Position numbers and translations under genes: made by a program | Notes under the pieces: model-generated | What the model was told of the DNA's origin: nothing | Database searches by the model: none | Seen by the model: the letters and a program-made list of their open reading frames with translations, nothing else | From: [Clostridium] hylemonae DSM 15053 | Lineage (GTDB): Bacteria > Bacillota > Clostridia > Lachnospirales > Lachnospiraceae | Direction: 5' to 3' | Assembly (NCBI RefSeq): GCF_008281175.1 | Contig: NZ_CP036524.1 | Coordinates: 1,922,001-1,986,000, forward strand | DNA length: 64,000 nt | Shown: positions 1 to 8,602 of the stretch, in pieces | Numbering within the stretch: position 1 is the first letter of the stretch | Layout of the letters: every line of letters begins with the position of its first letter

Positions 1-478
1 GGATGGAGCGTTTTAATTTATCGGACCAGTAATCATAATGGGCCAGTCTTCTCAGACTCGCTTCGATCCCTCCGATGATGACCGGCGTCTTTTTGTACAC
101 CTGACGGATGAGATTACAGTATACGACAGTGGCGTAGTCCGGGCGCTTTCCCATCACGCCTCCCGGGGTGAACGCATCTGTCTTCCGCTTCTTTTTGGAG
201 ACGGTGTAATGGTTCACCATAGAATCCATGTTGCCGGCAGACACGAAAAAGCCGAGCCTGGGTTCACCGAACTCTGTGATGCTCGTCTTGTCCTTCCAGT
301 CCGGCTGCGGTATGATGGCCACTTTATATCCGTATGCTTCCAGCGTTCTCGTAATGATCGCATGGCCAAAAGACGGGTGGTCCACATAGGCATCCCCGGA
401 CACATAGACAAAATCCGGACGTTCCCATCCCCGCTCTTCCATATCTCGTCTGCAGATCGGTAAAAATCCTTTTATCAT
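1..478 (-). CDS. YgiQ family radical SAM protein (N-terminal part, cut by window edge)
   Basis: Reading the minus strand from ATG at 478 gives an open frame of about 159 codons that runs off the left edge. It begins MIKGFLPICRRDMEERGW and contains DFVYVSGDAYVDHPSFG, IIPQPDW, PRLGFFVSAGNMDSMVNHYT and IIGGIEASLRRLAHYDYW, all hallmarks of the N-terminal domain of the YgiQ/UPF0313 family. The radical SAM CxxxCxxC motif would lie beyond the window. The start overlaps the stop of the upstream HAD gene as ATGA, indicating translational coupling. The biochemical role of YgiQ proteins is not established. Confidence 0.9.
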   Translation of the reverse strand, partial: MIKGFLPICRRDMEERGWERPDFVYVSGDAYVDHPSFGHAIITRTLEAYGYKVAIIPQPDWKDKTSITEFGEPRLGFFVSAGNMDSMVNHYTVSKKKRKTDAFTPGGVMGKRPDYATVVYCNLIRQVYKKTPVIIGGIEASLRRLAHYDYWSDKLKRSI

Positions 479-1161
479 GTCAATACCTCGTAAGTTCCTT
501 TTCTTATATCATAATAAGTCTGTATGTAATAATCGGCCAGTTCTTTCTTCCTGGACTCCTGCGGCCTGGAAAATTCGTCGTCCACCCCGCACACTTTCAT
601 TCCGGCTCTCTTGCCCGCCAGTATTCCCATCGGGACATCCTCAAAGACGAGACATCGCTCTGGCGGTACCTTCAGTTCTTCCGCCACGAGCAGATACACG
701 TCCGGCGACGGTTTTCCTCTTTCCACTTCACATGCACTGTGCACCGAGTCGAACAGACCGCGCACATCCAGCGCGTTCAACGCCGCGTCCGCCAGCGTGC
801 CTGCATTGCTTGTGGCAATCCCTATTTTTCTGCCCTCAGCGCGCATGTCCAGAATAAACTCATGCGCCCCCTCTTTCAGTTCCACAGAATGGGTATATCT
901 GTCATATGTCATATCCATCCACTCATCCATAACTTCCTGAAGCGTCCGGTCAAGCCCGGGAAAGAGATCCAGAAAAAGCTGGGCCACTTCAACATAACTT
1001 TTCCCTTCCATCATTTCATGAAAATCATCCGGCTTATCCAGATGATACTTGCAGAGATAATCGTCGTCAACGGACGGCCATATCCACATGGAATCTATGA
1101 GCGTCCCGTCCATATCAAATATAATCGCTTCCGTGTCCTTCAGCATGTCTGTCTGTTCCAT
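475..1161 (-). CDS. HAD family hydrolase, beta-phosphoglucomutase-like phosphatase
   Basis: A 228-residue haloacid dehalogenase superfamily protein. Motif I is IFDMDGTLIDS (nucleophile Asp near residue 16), motif II is the IATSNAG region, and motif III/IV is GKPSPDVY followed by CLVFEDVPMGILAGKRAGM. The helical cap inserted after motif I is typical of subfamily IA, the group of beta-phosphoglucomutase and phosphoglycolate phosphatases; the substrate cannot be read from sequence. The start at 1161 is preceded by AAGGA at good spacing, so the gene overlaps the 3' end of rsuA by 47 bases. Its stop overlaps the ygiQ start, so rsmF-rsuA-HAD-ygiQ look like one coupled operon. Confidence 0.88.
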   Translation of the reverse strand: MEQTDMLKDTEAIIFDMDGTLIDSMWIWPSVDDDYLCKYHLDKPDDFHEMMEGKSYVEVAQLFLDLFPGLDRTLQEVMDEWMDMTYDRYTHSVELKEGAHEFILDMRAEGRKIGIATSNAGTLADAALNALDVRGLFDSVHSACEVERGKPSPDVYLLVAEELKVPPERCLVFEDVPMGILAGKRAGMKVCGVDDEFSRPQESRKKELADYYIQTYYDIRKGTYEVLT

Positions 1162-1870
1162 ATATATTCCTTAACTCCTCATCTGTAAGTTTGCGGTATT
1201 CTCCCGGCTTCAGTGAACTGTCGAGGACGAGTCCGCCCATCCGCTCCCGCTTCAGGTAGACGACTTCCTTCCCTCTCGCCAGAAACATACGCTTTACCTG
1301 GTGGAATTTCCCCTCCTGTATGGTAAGCCGTACCGCCGATTCCTGTCCACTGGATATAATTTCCAGCACCGCGGGTCTTGTCCATTCCGGCAAAGCAGAA
1401 GTTCCTATATCAATGCCTTCTGCGAAAGCCCGCGCATCTTCTTCTGTGACGATGCCCTTTACCCTGGCATAATATGTCTTGTCCACATGCTTCTTCGGCG
1501 ACAGAAGGCTGTGAGCCAGTTTACCGTCGTTCGTTATCAGAAGCAGGCCTTCTGTATCTTTGTCGAGTCTGCCTGCAGGGAACAGATCCTTTCTTTCTTT
1601 TGTCTTTATGAGGTCAACTACGGTCTTCTCCCTGCGGTCTTCTGTCGCAGATATGACTCCGGCCGGTTTGTTCAGCATGTAGTACACAAAAGCTTCATAC
1701 CGCACCGGGCTGTCCCCGTACAATACAGTGCTCTCTTTTTCGTTTACTTTATATTCCGGAGATTTGACCACTGCCGCGTCCACCTTCACTTTTCCCTGGC
1801 GGATGTGCTTTTTTACTTCCTGACGTGTGCCGATGCCCATATCCGCCAGGTATTTGTCGAGCCTTATCAT
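1115..1870 (-). CDS. rsuA: 16S rRNA pseudouridine synthase, RsuA family
   Basis: A 251-residue pseudouridine synthase. An N-terminal S4 RNA-binding domain (MIRLDKYLADMGIGTRQEV, residues 1-60) is followed by the catalytic domain with YMLNKPAGVISA and the catalytic loop PAGRLDKDTEGLLLITNDG, whose Asp is the nucleophile. RsuA acts on 16S rRNA position 516 in E. coli; closely related RluB/E/F enzymes act on 23S rRNA, so the target is inferred. I chose ATG 1870 rather than an upstream in-frame ATG at 1885 because GGAGG lies 8 bases before it and it overlaps the rsmF stop as TGATG. Confidence 0.87.
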   Translation of the reverse strand: MIRLDKYLADMGIGTRQEVKKHIRQGKVKVDAAVVKSPEYKVNEKESTVLYGDSPVRYEAFVYYMLNKPAGVISATEDRREKTVVDLIKTKERKDLFPAGRLDKDTEGLLLITNDGKLAHSLLSPKKHVDKTYYARVKGIVTEEDARAFAEGIDIGTSALPEWTRPAVLEIISSGQESAVRLTIQEGKFHQVKRMFLARGKEVVYLKRERMGGLVLDSSLKPGEYRKLTDEELRNIYGTDRHAEGHGSDYI

Positions 1871-3252
1871 CAGCACAGCCTCCATCCCGGAAGATATTTA
1901 TTCTTAAGCGTCCCCTGTGAGAGCTTGCCCCATCCGAGCGGATAACCGTCCACACAGACGAGATACCAGCCCTTGCTTCTGTCAGACACCATGTCGTCCA
2001 GATGGAGCGTTTCCCCTTTCAGATATCTGGACACCCGTTCATCCCCGGCAGAAAAGTCAAGTGTCTCTTTGTAATCATCTTTTTTCAAATGCATGGCCAG
2101 CGCCTGGCTCGGCTCAAACCGTTTCTTTTTCAGTTCTCCGAGCAGAAGGCCTGTCCGCAGAAAGCGAACGCCTCTTAAGTCGGGGAGCCCTTCCGGCATA
2201 TAATATATACGTTCTCCCCTTATATCAATTCTGCTCTCCTTTAGTTTCCACGATACATTTTCCATAAACTCTGCAAGCTCAGACGGCAGGACAGTACCGT
2301 TTCGTTTTCCCGGCACCGCGCTCTTTTCTGCAGCTGCGCTTCCGTTCTTTTTTAAAAGCGCCAGATAGTGTCCTTCCCCTTTCATATGATGAGGAAAGAT
2401 ACGTACGGTCCTAACTAGTTCCGGGCAGTGTGTCTCTGACAGCTCCGGACGTCCCGGGCTGAACCCCTCATACGGCTCCATATCCATTATCTCAAATTCC
2501 GGCCGGTTCTTTAAGAGATGCTCCACTGTCTGTTCATTCTCCCGCCCGTCAAACGTACAGGTCGAATACATCATCATACCGCCGGGCCTGAGCATATCTG
2601 CAGCCTGGACGATAATACTCTTCTGGATGCTGCTGAAGAATTCCGGTCCGTGTTCTTCCCATGCCCGCACCATTTTCCTGTCCTTGCGGAACATTCCTTC
2701 CCCGGAGCACGGGGCGTCGATGAGTATTTTGTCAAAATATCCGGGGAAATATCCGGAAAGTCTGCCTGGTTCTTCGCTCAGGATGAGCATATTTCCAATG
2801 CCGAAGACTTCCACATTTTTCAGCAGCCCTTTTGCCCTTGAACTGCTGATATCATTGGCCGCAAGCACACCTGTGCCGCAGAGCTCTGCCCCCAGTTCCG
2901 TGGCTTTTCCTCCCGGCGCGGCACAAAGGTCCAGCACTTTTTCGCCCGGATTGACCGGAAGGCGGCTGGCAGGCGTCATTGCGCTTGGTTCCTGCAGATA
3001 ATAAAGACCCGCAAAATAGTACGGATGCTTTGACGGAGACACTGTTTCCCCGTCATAATAAAATCCGTTTGGGATCCACGGTACGGGCGTAATGTCAAAA
3101 GGGCAGATTTTTTTAAATTCTTCTGTCGTTATTTTATTTGTATTGACACGAAGCCCATAGTATCTTGGCTCCTCATAACAGGCTATATAATCAGGATACT
3201 CCCCGGCAAGGAGTTCCTTCATCTTATCTTCAAATGCACAGGGCAGATTCAT
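1870..3252 (-). CDS. rsmF: 16S rRNA (cytosine-C5)-methyltransferase, RsmF/RsmB type
   Basis: A 460-residue NOL1/NOP2/Sun-family m5C methyltransferase. The SAM-binding motif LDLCAAPGGKATEL sits at about residues 108-120. The two catalytic cysteines are in DAPCSGEGMF (Cys 182) and YSTCTF (Cys 232). A C-terminal region (about 300-460) resembles the RsmF/YebU PUA-like extension and includes RFEPSQALAMHL. It methylates cytosines in 16S rRNA. It is first in a run with rsuA, the HAD gene and ygiQ, coupled by a TGATG overlap at its end. GGAGG precedes the start. Confidence 0.9.
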   Translation of the reverse strand: MNLPCAFEDKMKELLAGEYPDYIACYEEPRYYGLRVNTNKITTEEFKKICPFDITPVPWIPNGFYYDGETVSPSKHPYYFAGLYYLQEPSAMTPASRLPVNPGEKVLDLCAAPGGKATELGAELCGTGVLAANDISSSRAKGLLKNVEVFGIGNMLILSEEPGRLSGYFPGYFDKILIDAPCSGEGMFRKDRKMVRAWEEHGPEFFSSIQKSIIVQAADMLRPGGMMMYSTCTFDGRENEQTVEHLLKNRPEFEIMDMEPYEGFSPGRPELSETHCPELVRTVRIFPHHMKGEGHYLALLKKNGSAAAEKSAVPGKRNGTVLPSELAEFMENVSWKLKESRIDIRGERIYYMPEGLPDLRGVRFLRTGLLLGELKKKRFEPSQALAMHLKKDDYKETLDFSAGDERVSRYLKGETLHLDDMVSDRSKGWYLVCVDGYPLGWGKLSQGTLKNKYLPGWRLC

Positions 3253-3307
3253 AGTCTAAGTCCTCCATATGTATTTACATTTAAAACTATTTATACATAC
3301 ATAGTTT

Positions 3308-3316
3308 AGTATAACA
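3308..3316 (-). promoter_or_regulatory. Extended -10 promoter upstream of rsmF
   Basis: On the minus strand TGTTATACT forms an extended -10 (TG-n-TATACT) about 55 bases before the rsmF start. No good -35 is visible, as is usual for extended -10 promoters. The transcript leader would contain an inverted repeat, AAACTAT/ATAGTTT, near 3285-3306. Confidence 0.4.
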
Positions 3317-3333
3317 TATCCGCTGTCATAACT

Positions 3334-4047
3334 CTAGGAATAAGAATATTTTAATTTCTTATTTTCCAGTGACAGCAGTACATAATAAGGATTCACGCTG
3401 ATTTCTTCCCCTGTCTTATAGGAGTATATTCCAAGATGCAGATGGACGTCGAACTGGCCGGTCGTCCCCTCCTCACCGTATCCGGAATCTCCCATATATC
3501 CAATGAACTGGCCTGCCTTGACCTTGTCGCCTTTATGTATATTTCCGTACGAGTCAAGATGTGCGTAGTAATAATAAGTACCACTATCGGACGTGATTCC
3601 GACGCGGTACCCTCCTTTTTCCAGCCATCCGAGGTTTGTTATTGTTCCATCCGTCATACTGAGTACCGGATAAAGTCCTCTTTCATTCTCTCCTGCCATG
3701 ATATCCGTCCCCTCATGTCCGCTCGTTCCGTTATATTTCCGCTCCGCCATCCATGAATCCACAAAAGATACCGTGAGCGATTTGTCCACAGTGGACTCGG
3801 GAATCGGAAAATAACTCACTTCGTTTTCCACATTTTCGAGCAGTTCTCTGCATCCTTTGGAAAGCTTCTCCTTCTCTTCGCGCATGGAGTCTGAATAAAA
3901 TTCTGTGCGGTATGTAAGGTCTGCTATCGTCTCTTTCTTCATTCTGTTGCGGACAGCCCGGTCATATATGTGCCCGGTAAGGAGCACGGTAAAAAGTGCG
4001 GTGAGCAGCAAAAGCAGCAGGATCCTGCCAGGTCTGATACGTTTCAT
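3334..4047 (-). CDS. M23 family metallopeptidase, membrane-anchored
   Basis: A 237-residue protein with one N-terminal membrane segment (residues 8-25), a short charged coiled region, and an M23/LytM endopeptidase domain. Zinc ligands are visible as His111 and Asp115 in GHEGTDI and the HxH of DVHLHLG (His202, His204); YYYYAHLDSYG is the usual M23 strand motif. LytM-fold enzymes cleave peptide crosslinks of peptidoglycan, and the membrane anchor places it outside the cell. It is monocistronic by layout, lying between an upstream terminator and the rsmF promoter region. Confidence 0.88.
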   Translation of the reverse strand: MKRIRPGRILLLLLLTALFTVLLTGHIYDRAVRNRMKKETIADLTYRTEFYSDSMREEKEKLSKGCRELLENVENEVSYFPIPESTVDKSLTVSFVDSWMAERKYNGTSGHEGTDIMAGENERGLYPVLSMTDGTITNLGWLEKGGYRVGITSDSGTYYYYAHLDSYGNIHKGDKVKAGQFIGYMGDSGYGEEGTTGQFDVHLHLGIYSYKTGEEISVNPYYVLLSLENKKLKYSYS

Positions 4048-4083
4048 ATGATATCCTTTTTATTTTACTATATGAAAAAAGAA

Positions 4084-4113
4084 GCTGTCCCAAAACAAAT
4101 ACTTTGGGGCAGC
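4084..4113 (-). terminator. Rho-independent terminator of the ECF S-component gene
   Basis: On the minus strand a stem with arms GCTGCCCCAAA and TTTGGGACAGC closes a short loop and is followed by CTTCTTTTTTC. It starts 25 bases after the stop codon at 4139 and separates that gene from the M23 peptidase. Confidence 0.85.
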
Positions 4114-4138
4114 CTCTCTGAACTTATCGTATACTGTT

Positions 4139-4717
4139 TTACGCCTCAGCTCTTTTTCTCATCCAGCACTTTGGCTTCAGTGCTCCCGGCATTGCTTTTA
4201 CGAGCAGGAAAATGAGGAGACACGAACCTGTTTTGTCGACCAGGTTATTGGCAAGTTTCGGAAGAAAAGAAGCTGTAAATATACTTGCGCCGCTTTGTTT
4301 CAGCCATATTACAGCCACATCGGAAATTGTTCCTGTCAATCCGCCGTATACAGCGATCCCTATCGGCGTACCGATGACAGGAGCTACGATCCCGGCTATG
4401 ATTCCGGCGATCACTACATTCAGAAATGTGAACTTCACTTTGCAAAACAGCAGACCGATAACGAGTCCAACAGCGATATTGACGAGCATAAACGGCATAT
4501 CACTCATACCGTACAAAAGCGCGGTGAGAAAGTTGGTTGCTCCCCCGACCGCAGCGCCATACCACGGACCGAAATAAACTGCGATAAATATTGTGCCGAT
4601 CGTATCCAGATATACCGGAAATTTGGCTGCAGCCATGACAATGCCGAGTACAATGTTGACCGCGATGGCCAGACCGCACATCATCAGTTTTGTTGTGCCG
4701 GAAATCTCTCTGTTCAT
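4139..4717 (-). CDS. ECF-type transporter substrate-binding (S) component, CD3073-like
   Basis: A 192-residue, highly hydrophobic protein with five to six predicted membrane segments and no ATPase motifs, the size and character of energy-coupling-factor S components. Features such as YLDTIGTIFIAVYFGPWYGAAVGG and the C-terminal LPKLANNLVDKTGSCLLIFLL region recall the S component encoded beside a TudS-related gene in Clostridioides difficile (CD3073 next to CD3072). Here the same pairing occurs divergently. The shared EcfA/EcfT module is not in this window. Substrate unknown; a sulfur-containing nucleobase-like compound is a guess from the neighbour. Ends at a strong terminator. Confidence 0.75.
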   Translation of the reverse strand: MNREISGTTKLMMCGLAIAVNIVLGIVMAAAKFPVYLDTIGTIFIAVYFGPWYGAAVGGATNFLTALLYGMSDMPFMLVNIAVGLVIGLLFCKVKFTFLNVVIAGIIAGIVAPVIGTPIGIAVYGGLTGTISDVAVIWLKQSGASIFTASFLPKLANNLVDKTGSCLLIFLLVKAMPGALKPKCWMRKRAEA

Positions 4718-4761
4718 AAATATCCTCCATCCTCATATGTAAATTATAAACTCTCGGACTT

Positions 4762-4791
4762 ATACTAGCATGATTGTCCGTGCATTCCCAA
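4762..4791 (-). promoter_or_regulatory. Possible promoter of the ECF S-component gene
   Basis: Minus-strand TTGGGA, 18-base spacer, TAGTAT, located 45-75 bases before the start. Spacing is acceptable but both boxes are imperfect. Confidence 0.35.
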
Positions 4792-4855
4792 TCGGTTATT
4801 GTGATAAACGCCCATCTTATATTGTATTTTTCTATAGGCCGTTTTTCCGCTTCAA

Positions 4856-4864
4856 TGGTATAAT
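4856..4864 (+). promoter_or_regulatory. Extended -10 promoter of the TudS-like gene
   Basis: TGGTATAAT forms a perfect -10 with the TG extension, 40 bases before the ATG at 4904. No convincing -35 is present, which an extended -10 can tolerate. Confidence 0.6.
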
Positions 4865-4903
4865 ATAGACAGCTTTTAAATGTGATCACTGAAAGGAATA
4901 CTT

Positions 4904-5440
4904 ATGATACAGAAAATTATAATTGTGAGCCACTGCTTTTTCAATGATGCAGCAAAGCTCAGAAATCAGAATATTGAGGAGATGACAGCCGAGAGGAGGG
5001 ACAAGAGGGAATTCCTCACCTATCTTCTGTCAGAAGGATATGAGATCATACAGCTGCCCTGTCCGGAGTTTTTACTTTACGGAAGCCGCCGCTGGGGACA
5101 TGCTGCCTCCCAGTTTGATACGCCTCATTTCCGGGCGGAAGCGCGCAGGATGCTGGAGCCGGTCGTTATGCAGCTGGAGGAATACAATGCATTCCCGGAC
5201 AGGTATGAGCTGACCGGTATCATCGGTATTGACGGGAGTCCAAGCTGCGGCATTGATTTCACTTATGACGGTGACTGGGGCGGGGAGTTCGGCAGCAAAG
5301 AGTCGGTTTCCCCGGTTCCTGGCACATTGAACAAAGTCAGCTCCCCCGGTATCTTTATGCACATATTAAAAGAGATGCTTAGCGAGAAGCACCTCTTCGT
5401 TGAATTCTATTCTATCGATACCTTTATGTCCGCGCGCTAA
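4904..5440 (+). CDS. TudS-related putative desulfidase (DUF523-like, CD3072 type)
   Basis: A 178-residue protein with the cysteine pattern of the DUF523/TudS family: SHCFF near residue 11, LPCPEF near residue 53, and GSPSCGI near residue 113. In TudS (thiouracil desulfidase) three such cysteines hold a 4Fe-4S cluster that removes sulfur from thiouracil. This version has the longer, divergent layout of the CD3072 branch, whose substrate is unknown. It is transcribed away from an ECF S component, suggesting uptake and desulfuration of a common substrate. GAAAGG precedes the ATG. Confidence 0.75.
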   Translation: MIQKIIIVSHCFFNDAAKLRNQNIEEMTAERRDKREFLTYLLSEGYEIIQLPCPEFLLYGSRRWGHAASQFDTPHFRAEARRMLEPVVMQLEEYNAFPDRYELTGIIGIDGSPSCGIDFTYDGDWGGEFGSKESVSPVPGTLNKVSSPGIFMHILKEMLSEKHLFVEFYSIDTFMSAR

Positions 5441-5474
5441 TGTGCCCGGTCTCTCTGTAAATGGTACGGTGTGC

Positions 5475-6923
5475 TTATTTGCACTTTGCAAGCACTGCCT
5501 GCAGATATTTCCATGAGCGGGCAGTGGATTCTATGCCAAGGCGCTCGTTGAAGGAATGTACATCCATGATATCCGGGCCGAAAGATACACAGTCGAGATC
5601 CGGTTTCTTTCCGAGAAAAAGTCCGCACTCCAGTCCGGCGTGCACAGTAGTCACTTCCGGTTTCTTTCCGAACATATCTTCATATACATCTTCCATGATC
5701 TGGCGGAGTTCGGAATCCGGATTGAACTGCCATGCAGGATATTCGTTGTAGCATTGTCCTTCTCCCCCTGCAGTCTTCGCACATGCGGCCAGCACTTCCT
5801 TCATCTCCTGTTTTTTGCTCTCCACAGAACTTCTTGCCAGATATACCGTCTTGACATGGTCGGCTGCCGTCTCCAGAATACCGATATTCATCGATGTCTC
5901 CACAAGACCTTTCAGCTTCCTGCTGTAACCCTGAACGCCATACGGACAAGTCACAAGATAAGAGATGACACGCTCTGTGCCTGCCTTGTCGCACACGTCT
6001 ACGGTGGAATCTGCCGAAGTATCTGCCTCAACTGCCAGGCCCGGCTCATCTCCCATGAATTCGTTGTCCCACACTGCTTTCATCTCGTCAGCCATGGCCT
6101 TTACGGCGGCTGCATCTTTGTCTGCCACAAGGATCTCCGCGGTTGATTCCATTGCGATGACGTTGTCCTTGGATCCTCCGTTTATCTCTGCGAGACCGAT
6201 CTCAACGCTCTTTCCTATGTGGTTCAAAAGACGCCCCATCATCTTGTGCGCATTGCCGCGCTGCTTATGTATCTCGATACCTGAATGTCCGCCCTGGAGT
6301 CCGTGGATCTTAAGTGTCACGATCGTTCCTGTCTTACGCTCTCTGTGGACCGGAATGAGAGTCTCATAGCGAAATCCTCCGGCACAGCCTGTCGTGAGGA
6401 TCCCTTCCTCCTCAGAATCGATGTTGATCAGTTTTCTTCCTTTCAGTACAGATAAGTCTATAGCCATGGCCCCACCCATGCCGACTTCCTCATCTGTGGT
6501 AAATACTGCTTCGATCGGAGGATGAGGTATATCATTGCTGTCCAGAAGTGCCATGATCATTGCAACTGCGATACCATCGTCCCCGCCTAATGTGGTATCT
6601 TTTGCTTTTACATATCCATCCTCGATATACAGTTCAAGCCCTTCCCGGGAAAAGTCATGAGACGAGCCCGGTTTTTTCTCACACACCATATCTACATGTC
6701 CCTGAAGAATGACCGGCTCGCTGTTTTCATATCCTTTAGTACCCGGTTTTCTGATGATCACGTTGTTTGCATCATCCTGCGCAGCTTCCAGTCCCCGTTC
6801 TCTGGCGAATGCGACACAGTGATCACTGATACGTTTCGTATCAAAAGTACCGTGCGGGATCTGACACAACTCTTCAAAAAACTGAAATACTTTCTTTGGT
6901 TCTAGCTGATCTAATACTGCCAT
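5475..6923 (-). CDS. pepD: Aminoacyl-histidine dipeptidase (M20 family)
   Basis: A 482-residue cytosolic metallodipeptidase. It shows the family start (LEPKKVFQFFEELCQIPHGT), the metal-binding LQGHVDMVCEKKPGS near residue 75, LGGDDGIAVA near 118, and the catalytic TTDEEVGMGGA near 145. The C-terminal HAGLECGLFLGKKPDLDCVSFGPDI is the M20C signature. The enzyme hydrolyses Xaa-His and other dipeptides with a dinuclear metal centre. Length matches E. coli PepD (485). The gene is convergent with the TudS-like gene and divergent from ylbJ. Confidence 0.95.
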   Translation of the reverse strand: MAVLDQLEPKKVFQFFEELCQIPHGTFDTKRISDHCVAFARERGLEAAQDDANNVIIRKPGTKGYENSEPVILQGHVDMVCEKKPGSSHDFSREGLELYIEDGYVKAKDTTLGGDDGIAVAMIMALLDSNDIPHPPIEAVFTTDEEVGMGGAMAIDLSVLKGRKLINIDSEEEGILTTGCAGGFRYETLIPVHRERKTGTIVTLKIHGLQGGHSGIEIHKQRGNAHKMMGRLLNHIGKSVEIGLAEINGGSKDNVIAMESTAEILVADKDAAAVKAMADEMKAVWDNEFMGDEPGLAVEADTSADSTVDVCDKAGTERVISYLVTCPYGVQGYSRKLKGLVETSMNIGILETAADHVKTVYLARSSVESKKQEMKEVLAACAKTAGGEGQCYNEYPAWQFNPDSELRQIMEDVYEDMFGKKPEVTTVHAGLECGLFLGKKPDLDCVSFGPDIMDVHSFNERLGIESTARSWKYLQAVLAKCK

Positions 6924-7045
6924 ATTTCTTTAACCTCTCTTCTTTAGACTTTTTATTTCTATAATACATTCTGTCACAGTCATCATAAAAAATCAACCTT
7001 ATCCATACAATAAAAAGAAAGATTCTTGAATGGATATTAGCACGC

Positions 7046-7978
7046 ATGAAACGTCGTTTTTTTATGATCCTTATCATCTGCATGTTCGGCCTGATGCTGG
7101 TATTTCCCAAGCCTGTTTTCAACGGCGCAAGCGAAGGATTACTCCTCTGGTTCAACGTTGTATTGCCCACGCTTCTGCCCTTTATCATCATATCCAACCT
7201 GCTGATCAGGACAAATGCCGCCACCCTCATTGCCCGGATCACCGGCCCTCTTTTCTGCCGGCTCTTTTCGGTCTCAGGCTACGGTTCCTTTGCGGTGCTC
7301 ACCGGATTTCTCTGCGGATATCCTATGGGGAGCAAAGTGACCGCAGACCTTCACAACGGAGGCTATATATCCGGGGAGGAAGGGCGGTATCTCCTCTCTT
7401 TCTGCAACAATACAAGCCCGATGTTCATCATAAGCTACGTGATCTGGCAGAATATGAAAGATGAATCTCTTACGCTGCCGGCCATAGCCATACTCATGGC
7501 CGCTCCGGTCCTGTGCAGTTTTCTCTTCCGGCGTTACTATCATATGAGTCATGCTGCGGGCGGCCGTATTTATCATCTGCCAGCGCAGAAAGCAGCCTCT
7601 TCAAGTGTTCTGGATGACTGCATCATGAACGGTTTTGAGACTATCACAAAAGTGGGCGGGTACATCATGCTGTTCTCTGTCCTTATATCACTTGCGCAGT
7701 TGCTTCCGTTTCATCATCCGGCGCTTATGTTGGCCGGTCTTCCGTCTCTCGAGATCACAAACGGGATCTCCATGCTTTGCACGAGCTGTTCCGAACCGGG
7801 TCTTCGCTTTGTGCTTGCCATGGGACTGACTTCTTTCGGCGGCTGGTGTTCTGTGGCTCAGACGCGCTGCATGGTGCAGGAAGCAGGGTTTCCCATATTT
7901 CCCTACATAATAGAAAAACTGGTCACCGCGGGGGTAACCAGCCTGTTAGCTTATGGTTATATCGTTTTACTGAAGTAA
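7046..7978 (+). CDS. YlbJ-like sporulation integral membrane protein
   Basis: A 310-residue polytopic membrane protein with a nucleoside-recognition (Gate-type) fold: LLLWFNVVLPTLLPFIIISNLL at 30-55, GFLCGYPMGSKVTADL, LLSFCNNTSPMFIISYV, and near the C-terminus GLTSFGGWCSVAQT. These motifs characterise YlbJ, needed for spore cortex formation in Bacillus. It is shorter than Bacillus YlbJ (about 400). As in Bacillus, it lies close to coaD and rsmD, but here it is convergent with them. Its last 12 bases overlap the 3' end of the neighbouring minus-strand gene. Confidence 0.8.
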   Translation: MKRRFFMILIICMFGLMLVFPKPVFNGASEGLLLWFNVVLPTLLPFIIISNLLIRTNAATLIARITGPLFCRLFSVSGYGSFAVLTGFLCGYPMGSKVTADLHNGGYISGEEGRYLLSFCNNTSPMFIISYVIWQNMKDESLTLPAIAILMAAPVLCSFLFRRYYHMSHAAGGRIYHLPAQKAASSSVLDDCIMNGFETITKVGGYIMLFSVLISLAQLLPFHHPALMLAGLPSLEITNGISMLCTSCSEPGLRFVLAMGLTSFGGWCSVAQTRCMVQEAGFPIFPYIIEKLVTAGVTSLLAYGYIVLLK

Positions 7979-8599
7979 GTCTTCGTCATCCTCTATCTGA
8001 AGCTCTTCCTCCGGCTCTTCCGGAGTGCCGTACTCTGCTTCCAGCGTACGCGCTGACTGTTCCGGAATGTCGAGCTCGGTGCGGTTGCTGCGCACCATGT
8101 CATAGCATTCCTGCAGAGAATTTACAAGACCGTCATATTTTGTCGTATAGCTGTCAAGCGTATGTCCGATAATGCTCTCGGCATTTGCGAGCAGATCGTC
8201 GGTGTACTGCATGGCGCCGATCCGTATATCGTTGGCATCGCTTGTGGCATTGTCGAGTATTTCCTGCGCCTGTTCCGTGGCTGCGGTCACGATCTCATTT
8301 GCCTGCGCATAAGCCTGCTGCATGATCTCATGTTCGCTGACAAGCTCGTTCGTGTGGATCTGTGCCTCCTCGATCATGCTGTCCGCCTTCGCCTGCGCAT
8401 CAGCGAGGATCGCATCTTTGTTTGCGATGATCTTCTGGTAACGCTTGATCTCATCCGGCGTCTTCATGCGGAGTTCACGCAGAAGCTCGTCCATCTGATC
8501 TTTATTTACAATGATCTTGGACGTCGACAGCGGCTGGAACTTACAGCTGTCAATGTATTCTTCAATTTCTTCAATGATCTGTTCAATACGGCTGCTCAT
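7967..8599 (-). CDS. Coiled-coil protein, V-type ATPase subunit H-like, conserved beside coaD
   Basis: A 210-residue soluble, acidic protein. Residues 45-155 form a long Ala/Glu/Gln-rich helical stretch (AKADSMIEEAQIHTNELV, AQANEIVTAATEQAQEIL, SDANDIRIGAMQYTDDLL) resembling the helical stalks of ATP synthase b/H subunits or DivIVA-like proteins. The tail is very acidic. No catalytic motif is visible. Homologues sit next to coaD in many Clostridia; function unknown, and its stalk-like character need not mean an ATPase role. It starts 3 bases after the coaD stop, so it is probably co-transcribed with rsmD-coaD. Confidence 0.7.
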   Translation of the reverse strand: MSSRIEQIIEEIEEYIDSCKFQPLSTSKIIVNKDQMDELLRELRMKTPDEIKRYQKIIANKDAILADAQAKADSMIEEAQIHTNELVSEHEIMQQAYAQANEIVTAATEQAQEILDNATSDANDIRIGAMQYTDDLLANAESIIGHTLDSYTTKYDGLVNSLQECYDMVRSNRTELDIPEQSARTLEAEYGTPEEPEEELQIEDDEDLLQ

Positions 8600-8602
8600 A
8601 AT

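Noticed and set aside
38-463. Plus-strand frame at the left end
   Set aside because: It is antisense to the clearly recognisable YgiQ N-terminus, which runs off the edge of the window.
7967-8599. A genuine V-type ATPase subunit
   Set aside because: Similarity is to a generic Ala/Glu coiled coil; no other ATPase subunits are nearby.
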